Below, one piece after another: positions 23,652-32,136 of a DNA stretch of 64,000 nt; the first letter of the stretch is position 1, and each line of letters opens with the position of its first letter. The notes under the pieces were generated by a model. The model saw nothing but the letters and a program-made list of their open reading frames with translations. It was not told the origin of the DNA and made no database searches. Made by a program: the position numbers and the translations under genes. Origin of the DNA: Ulvibacterium sp965228935 (GTDB lineage: Bacteria; Bacteroidota; Bacteroidia; Flavobacteriales; Flavobacteriaceae); assembly GCF_965228935.1 (NCBI RefSeq), contig NZ_OZ245846.1, positions 3,410,001 to 3,474,000 of the forward strand, in the 5' to 3' direction.

Positions 23652-24993
23652 ATATACCCGTATAATTGCTTGGACTAATGGCCTTTAACTCGTCTTTAAT
23701 GGCATCGGACACTTCCAGGGTATCTATAAATTTGGCAATGGATTCCTGATTGATTTTTTCATTGGTCCGGGTCAATCCTTTTAAGGCTTCATATGGATTG
23801 GGATAACCTTCACGGCGTAAGATAGTCTGGATGGCTTCTGCGACCACCGCCCAATTGTTCTCTAGATCTTGCTCAAATCTATCTTTGTTGAGCAATAGTT
23901 TGTTCAATCCCTTTAAAGTGGATTGAAAAGCCAAAATGGTATGGGCAAATGGCACCCCAATATTTCTAAGGACGGTACTATCCGTCAAATCGCGTTGTAA
24001 TCGGGATATAGGCAGCTTACCGGATAAGTGCTCAAAAAGGGCATTGGCAATGCCTAGGTTTCCTTCCGAGTTTTCAAAATCGATGGGATTTACCTTATGG
24101 GGCATGGCCGAAGATCCAACCTCTCCCGCCTTGATTTTTTGCTTAAAATAGTCCATGGAAACATACGTCCAAAAATCCCGGTCCAAATCCAAAATAACGG
24201 TATTGATTCGCTTTAAGGTGTCAAAAAGTGCCGCCATGTGGTCGTAGTGCTCTATTTGTGTAGTGGGAAAGGAATGGTGCAATCCCAGTTTGTCCTGTAC
24301 GAATTCCTTTCCAAACAGTTTCCAATCCAAACCGGGGTATGCCACTTTGTGCGCATTGAAGTTTCCTGTGGCGCCTCCAAATTTGGCAGCACTGGGAATG
24401 TCGTTAAGCAGGTTAAACTGTTCCTTTAGTCGTTCTACATAGACAGCTACTTCCTTTCCAAGTCGGGTAGGGGACGCTGGTTGACCATGGGTCCGTGCCA
24501 ACATGGGAATTGTTTTCCATTCCTCGGCCAATTCCTGTAGCTTTTCAAATAATTCCAGATAGTGGGGCACGTATATTTGGTTCAAGGCCTCTTTTAAGGA
24601 AAGGGGGATGGCCGTATTATTGATGTCCTGGGACGTGAGACCAAAATGGATGAATTCCTTGTATTCCCGTAACCCAAGCGTGTCAAATTCTTTTTTGATA
24701 AAATATTCAACGGCCTTTACATCGTGATTGGTGATTTTTTCGATTTCCTTAATAGCCGTCGCATGGGTCGCGTTAAAATTTTGATAGATTTCCCGAAGCC
24801 GGTCAAACTTGGAAACGTCAAAGGATTGTAACTGGGGCAAGGGAATCTCACAAAGTGCAATGAAGTATTCGATTTCTACCCGTACACGGTATTTTATCAG
24901 GGCCTCTTCGGAAAAAAAACCGGCCAAAGCATCTGTTTTGGCTCGATATCGGCCATCTATGGGTGAAATTGCGTTTAAAGGACTCAAGGACAT
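23650..24993 (-). CDS. purB: Adenylosuccinate lyase
   Basis: Cleaves SAICAR and adenylosuccinate, releasing fumarate, in purine synthesis. 447 residues, E. coli-type (long) PurB. Start MSLSPLNAISPIDGRYRAKT is the family's typical N-terminus. GLTSQDINNTA near 118, ARTHGQPASPTRLGKE near 166 and the signature GSSAMPHKVNPIDFENSE near 293 with the mobile catalytic loop are all present. A promoter-like TATCTTTG (minus strand) lies 33 bases upstream. Confidence 0.97.
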   Translation of the reverse strand: MSLSPLNAISPIDGRYRAKTDALAGFFSEEALIKYRVRVEIEYFIALCEIPLPQLQSFDVSKFDRLREIYQNFNATHATAIKEIEKITNHDVKAVEYFIKKEFDTLGLREYKEFIHFGLTSQDINNTAIPLSLKEALNQIYVPHYLELFEKLQELAEEWKTIPMLARTHGQPASPTRLGKEVAVYVERLKEQFNLLNDIPSAAKFGGATGNFNAHKVAYPGLDWKLFGKEFVQDKLGLHHSFPTTQIEHYDHMAALFDTLKRINTVILDLDRDFWTYVSMDYFKQKIKAGEVGSSAMPHKVNPIDFENSEGNLGIANALFEHLSGKLPISRLQRDLTDSTVLRNIGVPFAHTILAFQSTLKGLNKLLLNKDRFEQDLENNWAVVAEAIQTILRREGYPNPYEALKGLTRTNEKINQESIAKFIDTLEVSDAIKDELKAISPSNYTGI

Positions 24994-25025
24994 CTATTCT
25001 AAAATTGGTGGTTTAAAGGAAGTTG

Positions 25026-25033
25026 CAAAGATA
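25026..25033 (-). promoter_or_regulatory. Probable -7 element of purB
   Basis: TATCTTTG on the minus strand matches TAnnTTTG, 33 bases before the purB start. Confidence 0.4.
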
Positions 25034-25156
25034 CTTATAAGCGAGGGAGTTTAAAAGCGTATGCCTTATAAGTTAAGTCCTCCAAAGGCCAGTGTTTACA
25101 CTCCATATAATCAATCTTGGAAGTTTTTTTACCACAGCGCCATTTTTGGTGATTTC

Positions 25157-25717
25157 TTATTTTATTTTAGCCAATGTCATTCTGGCCCGGGCCTGATAGG
25201 CAGCACTGCCATCCGAATAATTTTGCTCCAACACCATTTTTAGTTCGGGGTGTATCCAGTCGAATTTTTGCCCTAATAAAAGTAAAGAGGTCATGGAATA
25301 AGCCTTTGCCGCTACTTTGTGGTCTCCTATAAGCCAATCAAAGCACGCAGCGGTGATTGACTCTAAATGCTTCTCTTGTATTACATTTTGAGCTGCGCTC
25401 TTAGTTTTTGAAAAGTAGGCTTTTGTAAGGAACTCACATATTTTGGCCAAAGGCCTTACCGAAGAGTCCAAGCGGACACTGTTCAAGTTTGAAGTGAAAA
25501 AGTCTAAATGGGGGTAAATGTAATGCAGTTTTTTTTTCAACGTAAATTCCAATACCCAAGCGGCCCTACTGGAAATAGGGTTTTCCTCAACAAAAATAAT
25601 TTCCAGCAGAGGACGAATCAAATCCGGATTATCGGAAATCAGTGACGCCATTTGGGTACGTTTTTCCCTTGTGGCATCTACATAATTTAAAGACCGATAT
25701 AACTCCGTTTTGGTCAC
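25157..25717 (-). CDS. HEAT-like helical protein of unknown function
   Basis: 186 residues from GTG 25717 (VTKTELYRSLNYVDATREKR). A longer frame to 25807 would run over the start of the divergent heme-binding gene, so the shorter start is preferred. The sequence is all-helical with repeated hydrophobic patterns (LIRPLLEIIFVEENPISSRA, AAWVLEFTLKKKLHYIYPHL) resembling HEAT-type repeats. No signal peptide. It lies upstream of purB in the same direction, 163 bases away, separated from it by the purB promoter candidate. Confidence 0.65.
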   Translation of the reverse strand: MTKTELYRSLNYVDATREKRTQMASLISDNPDLIRPLLEIIFVEENPISSRAAWVLEFTLKKKLHYIYPHLDFFTSNLNSVRLDSSVRPLAKICEFLTKAYFSKTKSAAQNVIQEKHLESITAACFDWLIGDHKVAAKAYSMTSLLLLGQKFDWIHPELKMVLEQNYSDGSAAYQARARMTLAKIK

Positions 25718-25754
25718 AAAAGTTGTATTTTCGTTTTGCCTCAAATATAGAATC

Positions 25755-26228
25755 ATGAAAACAGTAAAAAAAATTTCTTTGGTGCTATTGGTGATTTTTG
25801 TTGCCATACAATTCTATAGACCGGAAAAGAATTCTGCACAAGGAGATCATACCCAGATTTTTTTGGCCGAAACCAACCCGGCAACGGAATTAAGGGTGGT
25901 ATTGGAAGAAGCGTGCTATGACTGCCATAGTAATAATACGGTTTATCCCTGGTACAATAATGTTGCCCCCGTTTCCTTTTGGTTGGCCTATCATATAAAT
26001 GACGGTAAAAAGCACTTGAATTTTTCCGCGTGGGATGATTATTCCGTCAAAAAGAAGGATCACAAACTTGAGGAGGTCATAGAAATGATCGAAAATGGCG
26101 AAATGCCGTTAAAGGAATATACCTGGACCCACGAAAGCGCAAGATTGACCAGCGAACAACGCGAGGCTATAGTTGCCTGGGCCCAAAAAACTAGGTCATT
26201 GTATCAATTAAACGAGATACCGCAATAG
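25755..26228 (+). CDS. Heme-binding domain protein with CxxCH motif
   Basis: 157 residues from ATG 25755 (MKTVKKISLVLLVIFVAIQF). One N-terminal membrane helix or uncleaved signal (about 6-19), then RPEKNSAQ and a compact domain containing EEACYDCHSNNTVYPWY near 51-67. The CYDCH is a c-type heme attachment site; the PWY and FNFSxW-type residues are typical of the Haem_bd family in Bacteroidota. It would sit on the periplasmic side as a small cytochrome-like protein; its electron partners are unknown. The last 38 bases overlap the convergent sirtuin gene. Confidence 0.87.
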   Translation: MKTVKKISLVLLVIFVAIQFYRPEKNSAQGDHTQIFLAETNPATELRVVLEEACYDCHSNNTVYPWYNNVAPVSFWLAYHINDGKKHLNFSAWDDYSVKKKDHKLEEVIEMIENGEMPLKEYTWTHESARLTSEQREAIVAWAQKTRSLYQLNEIPQ

Positions 26229-26886
26229 GTACACCAATAGACGCCCGTTCCGCCAGGACAACTAGATTTTCATAGTCACCTGATTCTAGATTGGGCCTTG
26301 GATCAATAAAGTAAATAGGTGCTCCGCTAGGTGCATACTGCAATAATCCGGCTGCCGGATAAACCTGCATAGAGGTTCCAATAATAAGCAGTGCATCGGC
26401 TTCCCGAGTGATTTCTATGGCCTTTTCTATCATAGGGACCTGTTCCCCGAACCAAACGATATGTGGACGCAATTGATAGCCGTTCTCACAAACATCACCC
26501 CACTTCAAGTCCTTTTTCCAATCTAGAATAAGGTTTGGGTCCCCTGTGCTACGTACTTTGAACAATTCACCATGCAAATGTACCACATGGGTACTTCCGG
26601 CCCTTTCGTGCAGATTATCTATGTTCTGGGTAACAACGGTAGTGCTAAAATGCGACTCTAAATTCGCTAACGCTCTATGCGCTGCGTTGGGAGATACCTC
26701 CAAGAGTTGCCTGCGCCTTTGGTTGTAGAAGTCCAATACCAATTCAGGATTGTTGGCAAAACCTTGTGGGGAGGCTACCTCCGTAACATCATGCCCTTCC
26801 CAAAGACCATCGGCGTCACGGAATGTTTTGAGACCACTTTCGGCACTTACCCCTGCACCGGTAAGAACGACTACTTTTTTCTTCAT
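26191..26886 (-). CDS. cobB: NAD-dependent deacylase, sirtuin class III (SIRT5/CobB type)
   Basis: 231 residues from ATG 26886 (MKKKVVVLTGAGVSAESGLK). The NAD-binding motifs GAGVSAESGLKTFRD (10-24), TQNIDNLHERAG and the catalytic His in HLHGEL are intact. FYNQRR (Tyr54, Arg57) is the YxxR pair that reads acidic acyl groups in SIRT5 and CobB, so desuccinylase or demalonylase activity is likely. Unusually, the zinc site is mostly gone: the first cysteine pair is replaced (KVRSTGD) and the second reads CENG. The start farther upstream at 26946 is rejected since it precedes the first strand by 20 residues and overlaps the divergent gene. Confidence 0.93.
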   Translation of the reverse strand: MKKKVVVLTGAGVSAESGLKTFRDADGLWEGHDVTEVASPQGFANNPELVLDFYNQRRRQLLEVSPNAAHRALANLESHFSTTVVTQNIDNLHERAGSTHVVHLHGELFKVRSTGDPNLILDWKKDLKWGDVCENGYQLRPHIVWFGEQVPMIEKAIEITREADALLIIGTSMQVYPAAGLLQYAPSGAPIYFIDPRPNLESGDYENLVVLAERASIGVPIAVSRLIDTMT

Positions 26887-26921
26887 AGTTCTAAAAATAA
26901 GGTTTTTATTATATTCGACAT

Positions 26922-27572
26922 ATGACGGATCTGGAACTTTTGACATATCTGGAGGGGTTCATTAGCCCCGAGCGCAAGGAACGTTTTTTGGAAGTATTGG
27001 AAAAGCGTACAAAATACCTTACCGTTGGAATTGAGGATGTATTCCAATTTCACAATACAAGTGCTATAATTCGCAGTTGCGAGGTTTTTGGGATACAGGA
27101 GGTCCATGTCATCGAAAATCGGTTTGGAAAGCGATTGGACAAGAATATTGCCATGGGTGCACAACAATGGGTAGATGTACATCGCTATGGGAATTCCATG
27201 GATTGTTTGGAAAGGTTAAAAGGGAACGGATACCAAATTATTGCCACAACACCTCATATGGATTCCTGTCCATTGGACGATTTTCAAGTGGAATCCAAGA
27301 TAGCGCTATTCTTTGGTACTGAAAAGGAGGGGCTTAGCGATGATATTATGCGGGCGGCGGATGGGTTTTTAAGAATACCCATGGTCGGATTCACCGAAAG
27401 CCTAAATGTATCGGTATCCGCTGCGATACTACTTCAGGTGCTTACCGAAAAGTTGAGAAAGTCAGAGCTTTCCTGGCAATTGTCGGAAAAGGAAAAACTG
27501 GAAAAGCGGTTGGATTGGACCAAAAAGTCCATCAAAAGCATAGAGGAAATATTAAAAAGATACCATAGCTAG
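26922..27572 (+). CDS. TrmH/SpoU family RNA 2'-O-methyltransferase
   Basis: 216 residues, close in size to E. coli TrmH (229). SPOUT motifs: motif 1 NTSAIIRSCEVFGIQEVHVI near 46-65, motif 2 ALFFGTEKEGLS near 127-138, motif 3 IPMVGFTESLNVSVSAAILL near 148-167. It uses S-adenosylmethionine to methylate ribose, most likely G18 in tRNA given the length and C-terminal helix, though an rRNA target cannot be excluded. Divergent from the sirtuin gene with a 35-base gap. Confidence 0.92.
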   Translation: MTDLELLTYLEGFISPERKERFLEVLEKRTKYLTVGIEDVFQFHNTSAIIRSCEVFGIQEVHVIENRFGKRLDKNIAMGAQQWVDVHRYGNSMDCLERLKGNGYQIIATTPHMDSCPLDDFQVESKIALFFGTEKEGLSDDIMRAADGFLRIPMVGFTESLNVSVSAAILLQVLTEKLRKSELSWQLSEKEKLEKRLDWTKKSIKSIEEILKRYHS

Positions 27573-27622
27573 AACTGATTTTTTTCTTACATTGTTCCAA
27601 TAACTAACTAATAATTAAGCAA

Positions 27623-28147
27623 ATGACTATTGTACTTTACATTCTAGCGGGTATCATTGTATTACTTTTAGTATTGGCATTATTGGCGCCGAAGACCTAT
27701 AACGTTTCCAGGTCAATTGAAATCTCCAGACCAAAAGGGGAAGTTTTTGAATATCTAAAATCGTTGAAAAAGATGGACGAATGGTCACCGTGGGCAAAAA
27801 AAGATCCCAATATGGAGAAGAAATTTACAGGAACGGACGGTGAAGTGGGAGCCACAAGTTATTGGAACGGGAACAAGGATGTTGGGGAAGGGGAACAAGA
27901 AATCACCAAAGTAGTAGAAGGTGAACGAGTAGAATCCGAATTACGCTTTCTAAAACCATGGAAATCCACTTCGGATTGTTATATGGAGGTCAAGGATGGA
28001 GATGGGCAAACCAAAGTAACATGGGGCTTTTCCGGTAAAAACAAGTTTCCTATGAGTATTATGATGTTATTCATGAGCATGGATAAAATGGTAGGAAAGG
28101 ATTTTGAGGAAGGCCTTGCGACCCTTAAGTCAAATCTTGAAAAATGA
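27623..28147 (+). CDS. SRPBCC family protein (polyketide cyclase-like), membrane-anchored
   Basis: 174 residues. An N-terminal hydrophobic helix (about 2-22, VLYILAGIIVLLLVLALLAP) is followed by a START/Bet v1-like domain: VSRSIEISRPKGEVFEYLKS, MDEWSPWAKKDPNM, and C-terminal KVTWGFSGKNKFPMSIMMLF. The fold binds hydrophobic ligands; no specific ligand can be named. The stop overlaps the next ATG by four bases (ATGA), so it is coupled to the VOC protein. Confidence 0.87.
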   Translation: MTIVLYILAGIIVLLLVLALLAPKTYNVSRSIEISRPKGEVFEYLKSLKKMDEWSPWAKKDPNMEKKFTGTDGEVGATSYWNGNKDVGEGEQEITKVVEGERVESELRFLKPWKSTSDCYMEVKDGDGQTKVTWGFSGKNKFPMSIMMLFMSMDKMVGKDFEEGLATLKSNLEK

Positions 28148-28530
28148 GAGGTATGGATTACAATATGGTGGGATGGTTTGAAATACCCGTGACTGATATG
28201 GAACGGGCCAAGAAATTCTATGAAACCGTTTTTGATATCACAATTTCAGTCCATGACTTGGATGGTTTTATAATGGGATGGTTTCCCGATGCTCCTGGAA
28301 AGACCGGGGCAACAGGTTCATTGGTCCAACATGAAATGTATAGCGCCAGCCCTACCCATGGGCCCTTGATTTATTTTTCGAGCGAAGATGTTGCTGTAGA
28401 ACTCGCTAGGGTAGAAGGGGCAGGTGGTACAATTTTAAAGGGAAAAACCGAGATTGGGGACGGCCATGGCTTTATGGCCCTGGTAAAGGATACGGAAAAC
28501 AACAGAATCGCCCTTCATTCCAGAAACTGA
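28144..28530 (+). CDS. VOC family protein (glyoxalase/bleomycin-resistance fold)
   Basis: 128 residues, one full VOC unit of two beta-alpha-beta-beta-beta modules: VGWFEIPVTDMERAKKFYET at about 8-27 opens the first, and LIYFSSEDVAVELARVEGAG near 79 the second, with GHGFMALVKDTENNRIALHS at the end. Proteins of this type (YaeR/CFP-30 like) often bind divalent metal through His and Glu; activity cannot be assigned. ATG 28144 overlaps the preceding stop; ATG 28153 is a possible second start. Confidence 0.87.
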   Translation: MRGMDYNMVGWFEIPVTDMERAKKFYETVFDITISVHDLDGFIMGWFPDAPGKTGATGSLVQHEMYSASPTHGPLIYFSSEDVAVELARVEGAGGTILKGKTEIGDGHGFMALVKDTENNRIALHSRN

Positions 28531-28533
28531 ACA

Positions 28534-29346
28534 TTATACATAAAACATATTGGCCTCGGCCCTAGCACCAAAACGTATAGGTATGGAGGTTGTTCCAATT
28601 CCTTTGGACACGTACATCTTGGATGTTTCATTAGTGTACCAGCCTTTAATGTAATCACCACAACCATATGGCATAAAGATGGGTCTTCCCAAAAACGTAA
28701 CCTGTCCGCCATGGGTATGCCCGGCCAAAATTAGAGGTTTGGAAGCCACGGCAAATTTAGTTTGGTCGATTTCCCTTCTATATACCGGGCAATGACTTAG
28801 GATGATGGTCGTAAAGGAAGGATTAAGATTTTCCGAGGATTTGTTGATATCGGGAGTACCATGGACGAAATCATCGATTCCCAGGATATTGACCTTTCTC
28901 CCTTTTAAATTCAGTACATAGGATTCATTTATCAAAAGCGTCCCGTGGTGCTTCGTGTAGGTTTGCCTTAAAAGATCCAGATCAATATGTCCGGAGTATT
29001 CCTTGTTACCTAAAATGGCGATTTTTTGAATCTTAGGGTCTATCAAGTGAAGAAAATCATTTAAAAGTGCCATTCGTCTTGGCCGGGTTATGGCATCCCC
29101 TGTGATGAAAAGAACATCTGGTATTTCGGTATTTATTCGCTTTGCCAATGATTTATGAACGGATTTTAGTTCACGTAAATGTAGATCGCTCAGCTGAATC
29201 ACCTTTAATTTATCCGTTCTTCCTCCCGACACATCAAAAACATTCCATTCCACCACATACTTTTCAAACCAAAAGACATCTATGACCAGCAAGCCTATGA
29301 CGGCCAATACAGTTTTTTTGATAAAGTGTCTTCTTCCAAATCTCAT
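28534..29346 (-). CDS. Metallophosphoesterase, membrane-anchored
   Basis: 270 residues. An N-terminal basic stretch and hydrophobic helix (about 10-24) is followed by the calcineurin-like phosphoesterase motifs: QLSDLHLREL near 51, DVLFITGDAI near 76, ILGNKEYSG near 115 (with N-K-E in place of the usual NHD/E), ILSHCPVYR near 183 and LAGHTHGGQ near 207. YkuE-like enzymes of this kind act on the periplasmic side, sometimes on UDP-diacylglucosamine-related lipids, but the substrate here is not known. It converges on the VOC gene with a 3-base gap. Confidence 0.9.
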   Translation of the reverse strand: MRFGRRHFIKKTVLAVIGLLVIDVFWFEKYVVEWNVFDVSGGRTDKLKVIQLSDLHLRELKSVHKSLAKRINTEIPDVLFITGDAITRPRRMALLNDFLHLIDPKIQKIAILGNKEYSGHIDLDLLRQTYTKHHGTLLINESYVLNLKGRKVNILGIDDFVHGTPDINKSSENLNPSFTTIILSHCPVYRREIDQTKFAVASKPLILAGHTHGGQVTFLGRPIFMPYGCGDYIKGWYTNETSKMYVSKGIGTTSIPIRFGARAEANMFYV

Positions 29347-29528
29347 ATTAATGATTGGTGACCTAATGGTGGTTATTTTGGATGTCCAAATATGTACTTA
29401 AGGGAAGTGCTACAATTTTGCTTCTTTTTACCGTTCAAAGGTTATCCGTACGAGATAATCATTGAGTTGTAAAGGTTTTTAATGTAAAAAATGTACGAAA
29501 TCGATTGACTATCTATCTTAGTGGAAAA

Positions 29529-31229
29529 TTAATCTTGTGGAAGCTCCAATAATGCAATGTCATTATCGTTTTCCAAAAGCACCTTTCCGTTCTGTACTAC
29601 AACTTCCGTACCGGAATAGGTATCGTAAAGTCTGGTGCCATCGCCAAAAAAACCTTTGACCCAGAGGGATTTCTTTCCTTTGGGCAAGTCCAAACCTATA
29701 ACTACCTTATCCTTAAAATCCCCATCAATATAGGTTCTGCTAAAAACATACGGTTTTTTGCCCAATCTTTTATGCTTTCCCGCTCCCACGGCTGGATGAT
29801 CCCGTCTAAATCTCCCTAGCTTTTGCCAATGTGTTAAAACACTTTGGGTTGCGGATAAACTGTCCAATTCTTCCCAATTCATAAATGAGCGCAAGGTGGC
29901 ATCACCCATGGTGCCTTCTATAATAAGGCTTCTTGCGGTTTCGTCCCCGTAATAGATTTGAGAAGCACCGGGAGTAAGCAAAAGTATATTGGCCGCCTTT
30001 ATCGGATTTTTTCTTTCCATATCATAAGGTTTCCCGTCATCATGGGAAGTGAGGTAGTTTACCACACTTTTATCCTTCAATTTGGTGTGTAAGAGGGTGC
30101 TATACTTCTTAAAAATCGTCTCATAATCCTTAAGGGCATCCTTTTTTAACTCAAAGTTGATAAGACTTTTAAAACCATGGTCATAAAAGTCCACCTTCCG
30201 GTCACCGAAATCGAACTCCCTACCGCCCGAGATACCATAATTGTAGACTTCACCAACCATATAAAAGGGTTTATCGTCCAAAACATCATCAGGGTGTTTT
30301 TTCTTCCATGTCTCAAAGGCATGTGTGGCCTCTTTGTACAGATCGGACCAAGAACTCTCGTTTACATGCTTTACCGTATCCACCCTATATCCATCAATTC
30401 CCAGATCGTGTATATAATCCGTAAGCCACTTTATGATATAAAATCTTGGGGCCCTTGGATATCCCGTTCGTTCAAAGAACAACTGCAATTCGTCCAACTC
30501 TTGGCTCAACCTTCCTTCTTCTTTCCATTTTGCAAGAAGTGCATCCGGCAGTTCTACGGGTTCGTCGGATTCCGTCCGTATATCGGGCAAGTTATCCACC
30601 AATGTGCAGGCCGTGGTATTATCGTATGTGGTAAATTCGCAGGTAGGGTTTATACGTACCCACTCCTCTGGCCAAACAGGATCTTTTGGGGTAACCGGTC
30701 CCGTATGGTTCAAAACAACATCCATCAAAACCCGAATCCCTCTTTTATGTGCAGTTTTGACCAAATTTTCCAAGTCTTTTTTTGTCCCGAAATTTGGGTC
30801 AAGAGTAGTCCAATCCTTTGTCCAATACCCGTGATATCCATAAGTATTACCGGTGCTTTCATCCGTTCCACCATGAATTTGCTCAACGACCGGAGTGAAC
30901 CAAATGGCATTTATGCCCAATTCAGAGAAATAGCCATCCTCTATTTTTTTGGTTATTCCTTGGAGATCACCACCCATAAAACCCCTTAACGTCCCCGTAG
31001 AATCGGTTCTTTCAAAATTTATGTCGTTTTTGGGATTTCCATTATTGAAACGATCGGTCAATAAAAAATAGATATTGGCACCTTCCCACACAAAGGGTTT
31101 TTCATTGCTGGGTTCGGGGATGGAATCTCTCATAACTAGGGTCTCTTGAGCGGATTCTTTTTTTTCGGTTTTACAGGCTAAAAAAATGGGGAGCACAATA
31201 CTAGCAATAAGTAGCTTTCTCATGGGCAT
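29529..31229 (-). CDS. GH13 alpha-amylase family lipoprotein
   Basis: 566 residues with signal peptide and lipobox IFLAC (Cys19). Catalytic (beta/alpha)8 barrel with all four GH13 regions: DVVLNH (region I, about 160), GYRVDTVKHV (region II with the nucleophile Asp), VGEVYNY (region III with the acid Glu) and LTSHDD (region IV). YWTKDWTTLDPNFGT and the C-terminal beta domain (about 480-566) are also typical. It would cut alpha-glucans such as starch or glycogen outside the cytoplasm. No SusC/SusD pair is beside it, so it is not part of a complete starch locus here. Start codons at 31229 and 31223 are both possible. Confidence 0.92.
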   Translation of the reverse strand: MPMRKLLIASIVLPIFLACKTEKKESAQETLVMRDSIPEPSNEKPFVWEGANIYFLLTDRFNNGNPKNDINFERTDSTGTLRGFMGGDLQGITKKIEDGYFSELGINAIWFTPVVEQIHGGTDESTGNTYGYHGYWTKDWTTLDPNFGTKKDLENLVKTAHKRGIRVLMDVVLNHTGPVTPKDPVWPEEWVRINPTCEFTTYDNTTACTLVDNLPDIRTESDEPVELPDALLAKWKEEGRLSQELDELQLFFERTGYPRAPRFYIIKWLTDYIHDLGIDGYRVDTVKHVNESSWSDLYKEATHAFETWKKKHPDDVLDDKPFYMVGEVYNYGISGGREFDFGDRKVDFYDHGFKSLINFELKKDALKDYETIFKKYSTLLHTKLKDKSVVNYLTSHDDGKPYDMERKNPIKAANILLLTPGASQIYYGDETARSLIIEGTMGDATLRSFMNWEELDSLSATQSVLTHWQKLGRFRRDHPAVGAGKHKRLGKKPYVFSRTYIDGDFKDKVVIGLDLPKGKKSLWVKGFFGDGTRLYDTYSGTEVVVQNGKVLLENDNDIALLELPQD

Positions 31230-31275
31230 TCTATTTTGTCTAAAGCTATAAAATGCAGTGGGGAAATCAAAAAAA

Positions 31276-32058
31276 TTATTTTTTTCGGTTCAAGACCTTG
31301 AATTCCTCATAACAGCTACTGATGGCATCCAATATCTGAAGGTCGTTTGCCGTTCTTATAAAAGATTTGGAATAATTGCAGTTATTAAGGATATCTTCAA
31401 TATCCACTTTCTCCAATTGGAGCAGCTCCCTTAAAGTTTCCCGATCAAATTTGGAGGCCAAAAGATTGCGTATTTCATCGTCTTCTTTCATCTTCCGTAA
31501 TTTTCGCATCTGGTTCGGCTTTTTACCAAAGAGGTTTCGAAGTAAATCGGCAGGATTCAATATAGCACCCAATACCTTGGTGACGGCACTAGGGTTCTTA
31601 TTGCCGGCCTCATAACTTACGGAAAGCCCCGATATACTATATTGATAGGCATTGTTTATAGGAAGGTTTTTTACATCGATTTCCAAATAACCCGTTAATT
31701 GGTAAGGTCTAACAATGACCTCCTCCAACGCATAGGCCAATTCCGTAAGTGTAATTTTGGTGTCCTTGAACTTGAACATATCATTGGTCACTCTGACTTT
31801 CTGTGATTTGAAGCCCAAAAATGAAAAATATAGGGTATCGTTAACTGCGGCGGTTATGGAAAATTCGCCATTTTCATTGGTTATGGTGCCCAGAACCTGA
31901 TTAAGGTTTACCACATGGACACTTTCCATGGGGACATTGGTCTGCGCGTTGATTATCGTTGCGGATATTTTGCCATCCTCCAACGGTTCTTCCTCTTCTT
32001 GGGAAATCCCCATGAAGCTTAGAAAGACAAAGAAGATGAATATTTTGTATTTCCCCAT
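31276..32058 (-). CDS. Secreted protein with carboxypeptidase-like regulatory domain
   Basis: 260 residues with a signal peptide (MGKYKIFIFFVFLSFMGISQ). Residues about 28-105 form a CarboxypepD_reg-like beta sandwich (ISATIINAQTNVPMESVHVV, GTITNENGEFSITAAVNDTL, YFSFLGFKSQKVRV), the type found at the N-terminus of TonB receptors but here with no barrel. The C-terminal half is helical and charged (NPADLLRNLFGKKPNQMRKL). Stand-alone proteins of this class are common in Flavobacteriia and uncharacterised; an outer-membrane or periplasmic role is likely. Confidence 0.85.
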   Translation of the reverse strand: MGKYKIFIFFVFLSFMGISQEEEEPLEDGKISATIINAQTNVPMESVHVVNLNQVLGTITNENGEFSITAAVNDTLYFSFLGFKSQKVRVTNDMFKFKDTKITLTELAYALEEVIVRPYQLTGYLEIDVKNLPINNAYQYSISGLSVSYEAGNKNPSAVTKVLGAILNPADLLRNLFGKKPNQMRKLRKMKEDDEIRNLLASKFDRETLRELLQLEKVDIEDILNNCNYSKSFIRTANDLQILDAISSCYEEFKVLNRKK

Positions 32059-32095
32059 TAACCCTTAAATTCCAAAATAAAGCTACTAAACAAAA

Positions 32096-32122
32096 CAAAA
32101 AAATACGCCTTGGCGTATTTTT
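32096..32122. terminator. Terminator between the helicase and the regulatory-domain gene
   Basis: AAAAAATACGCC - TT - GGCGTATTTTTT: a near-perfect stem with A and T runs at both ends, 15 bases after the helicase stop on the minus strand. Confidence 0.88.
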
Positions 32123-32136
32123 TAATATACAATTAA

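Noticed and set aside
30177..30989. 270-codon plus-strand frame inside the GH13 gene
   Set aside because: Antisense shadow; the minus strand has all four GH13 motifs.
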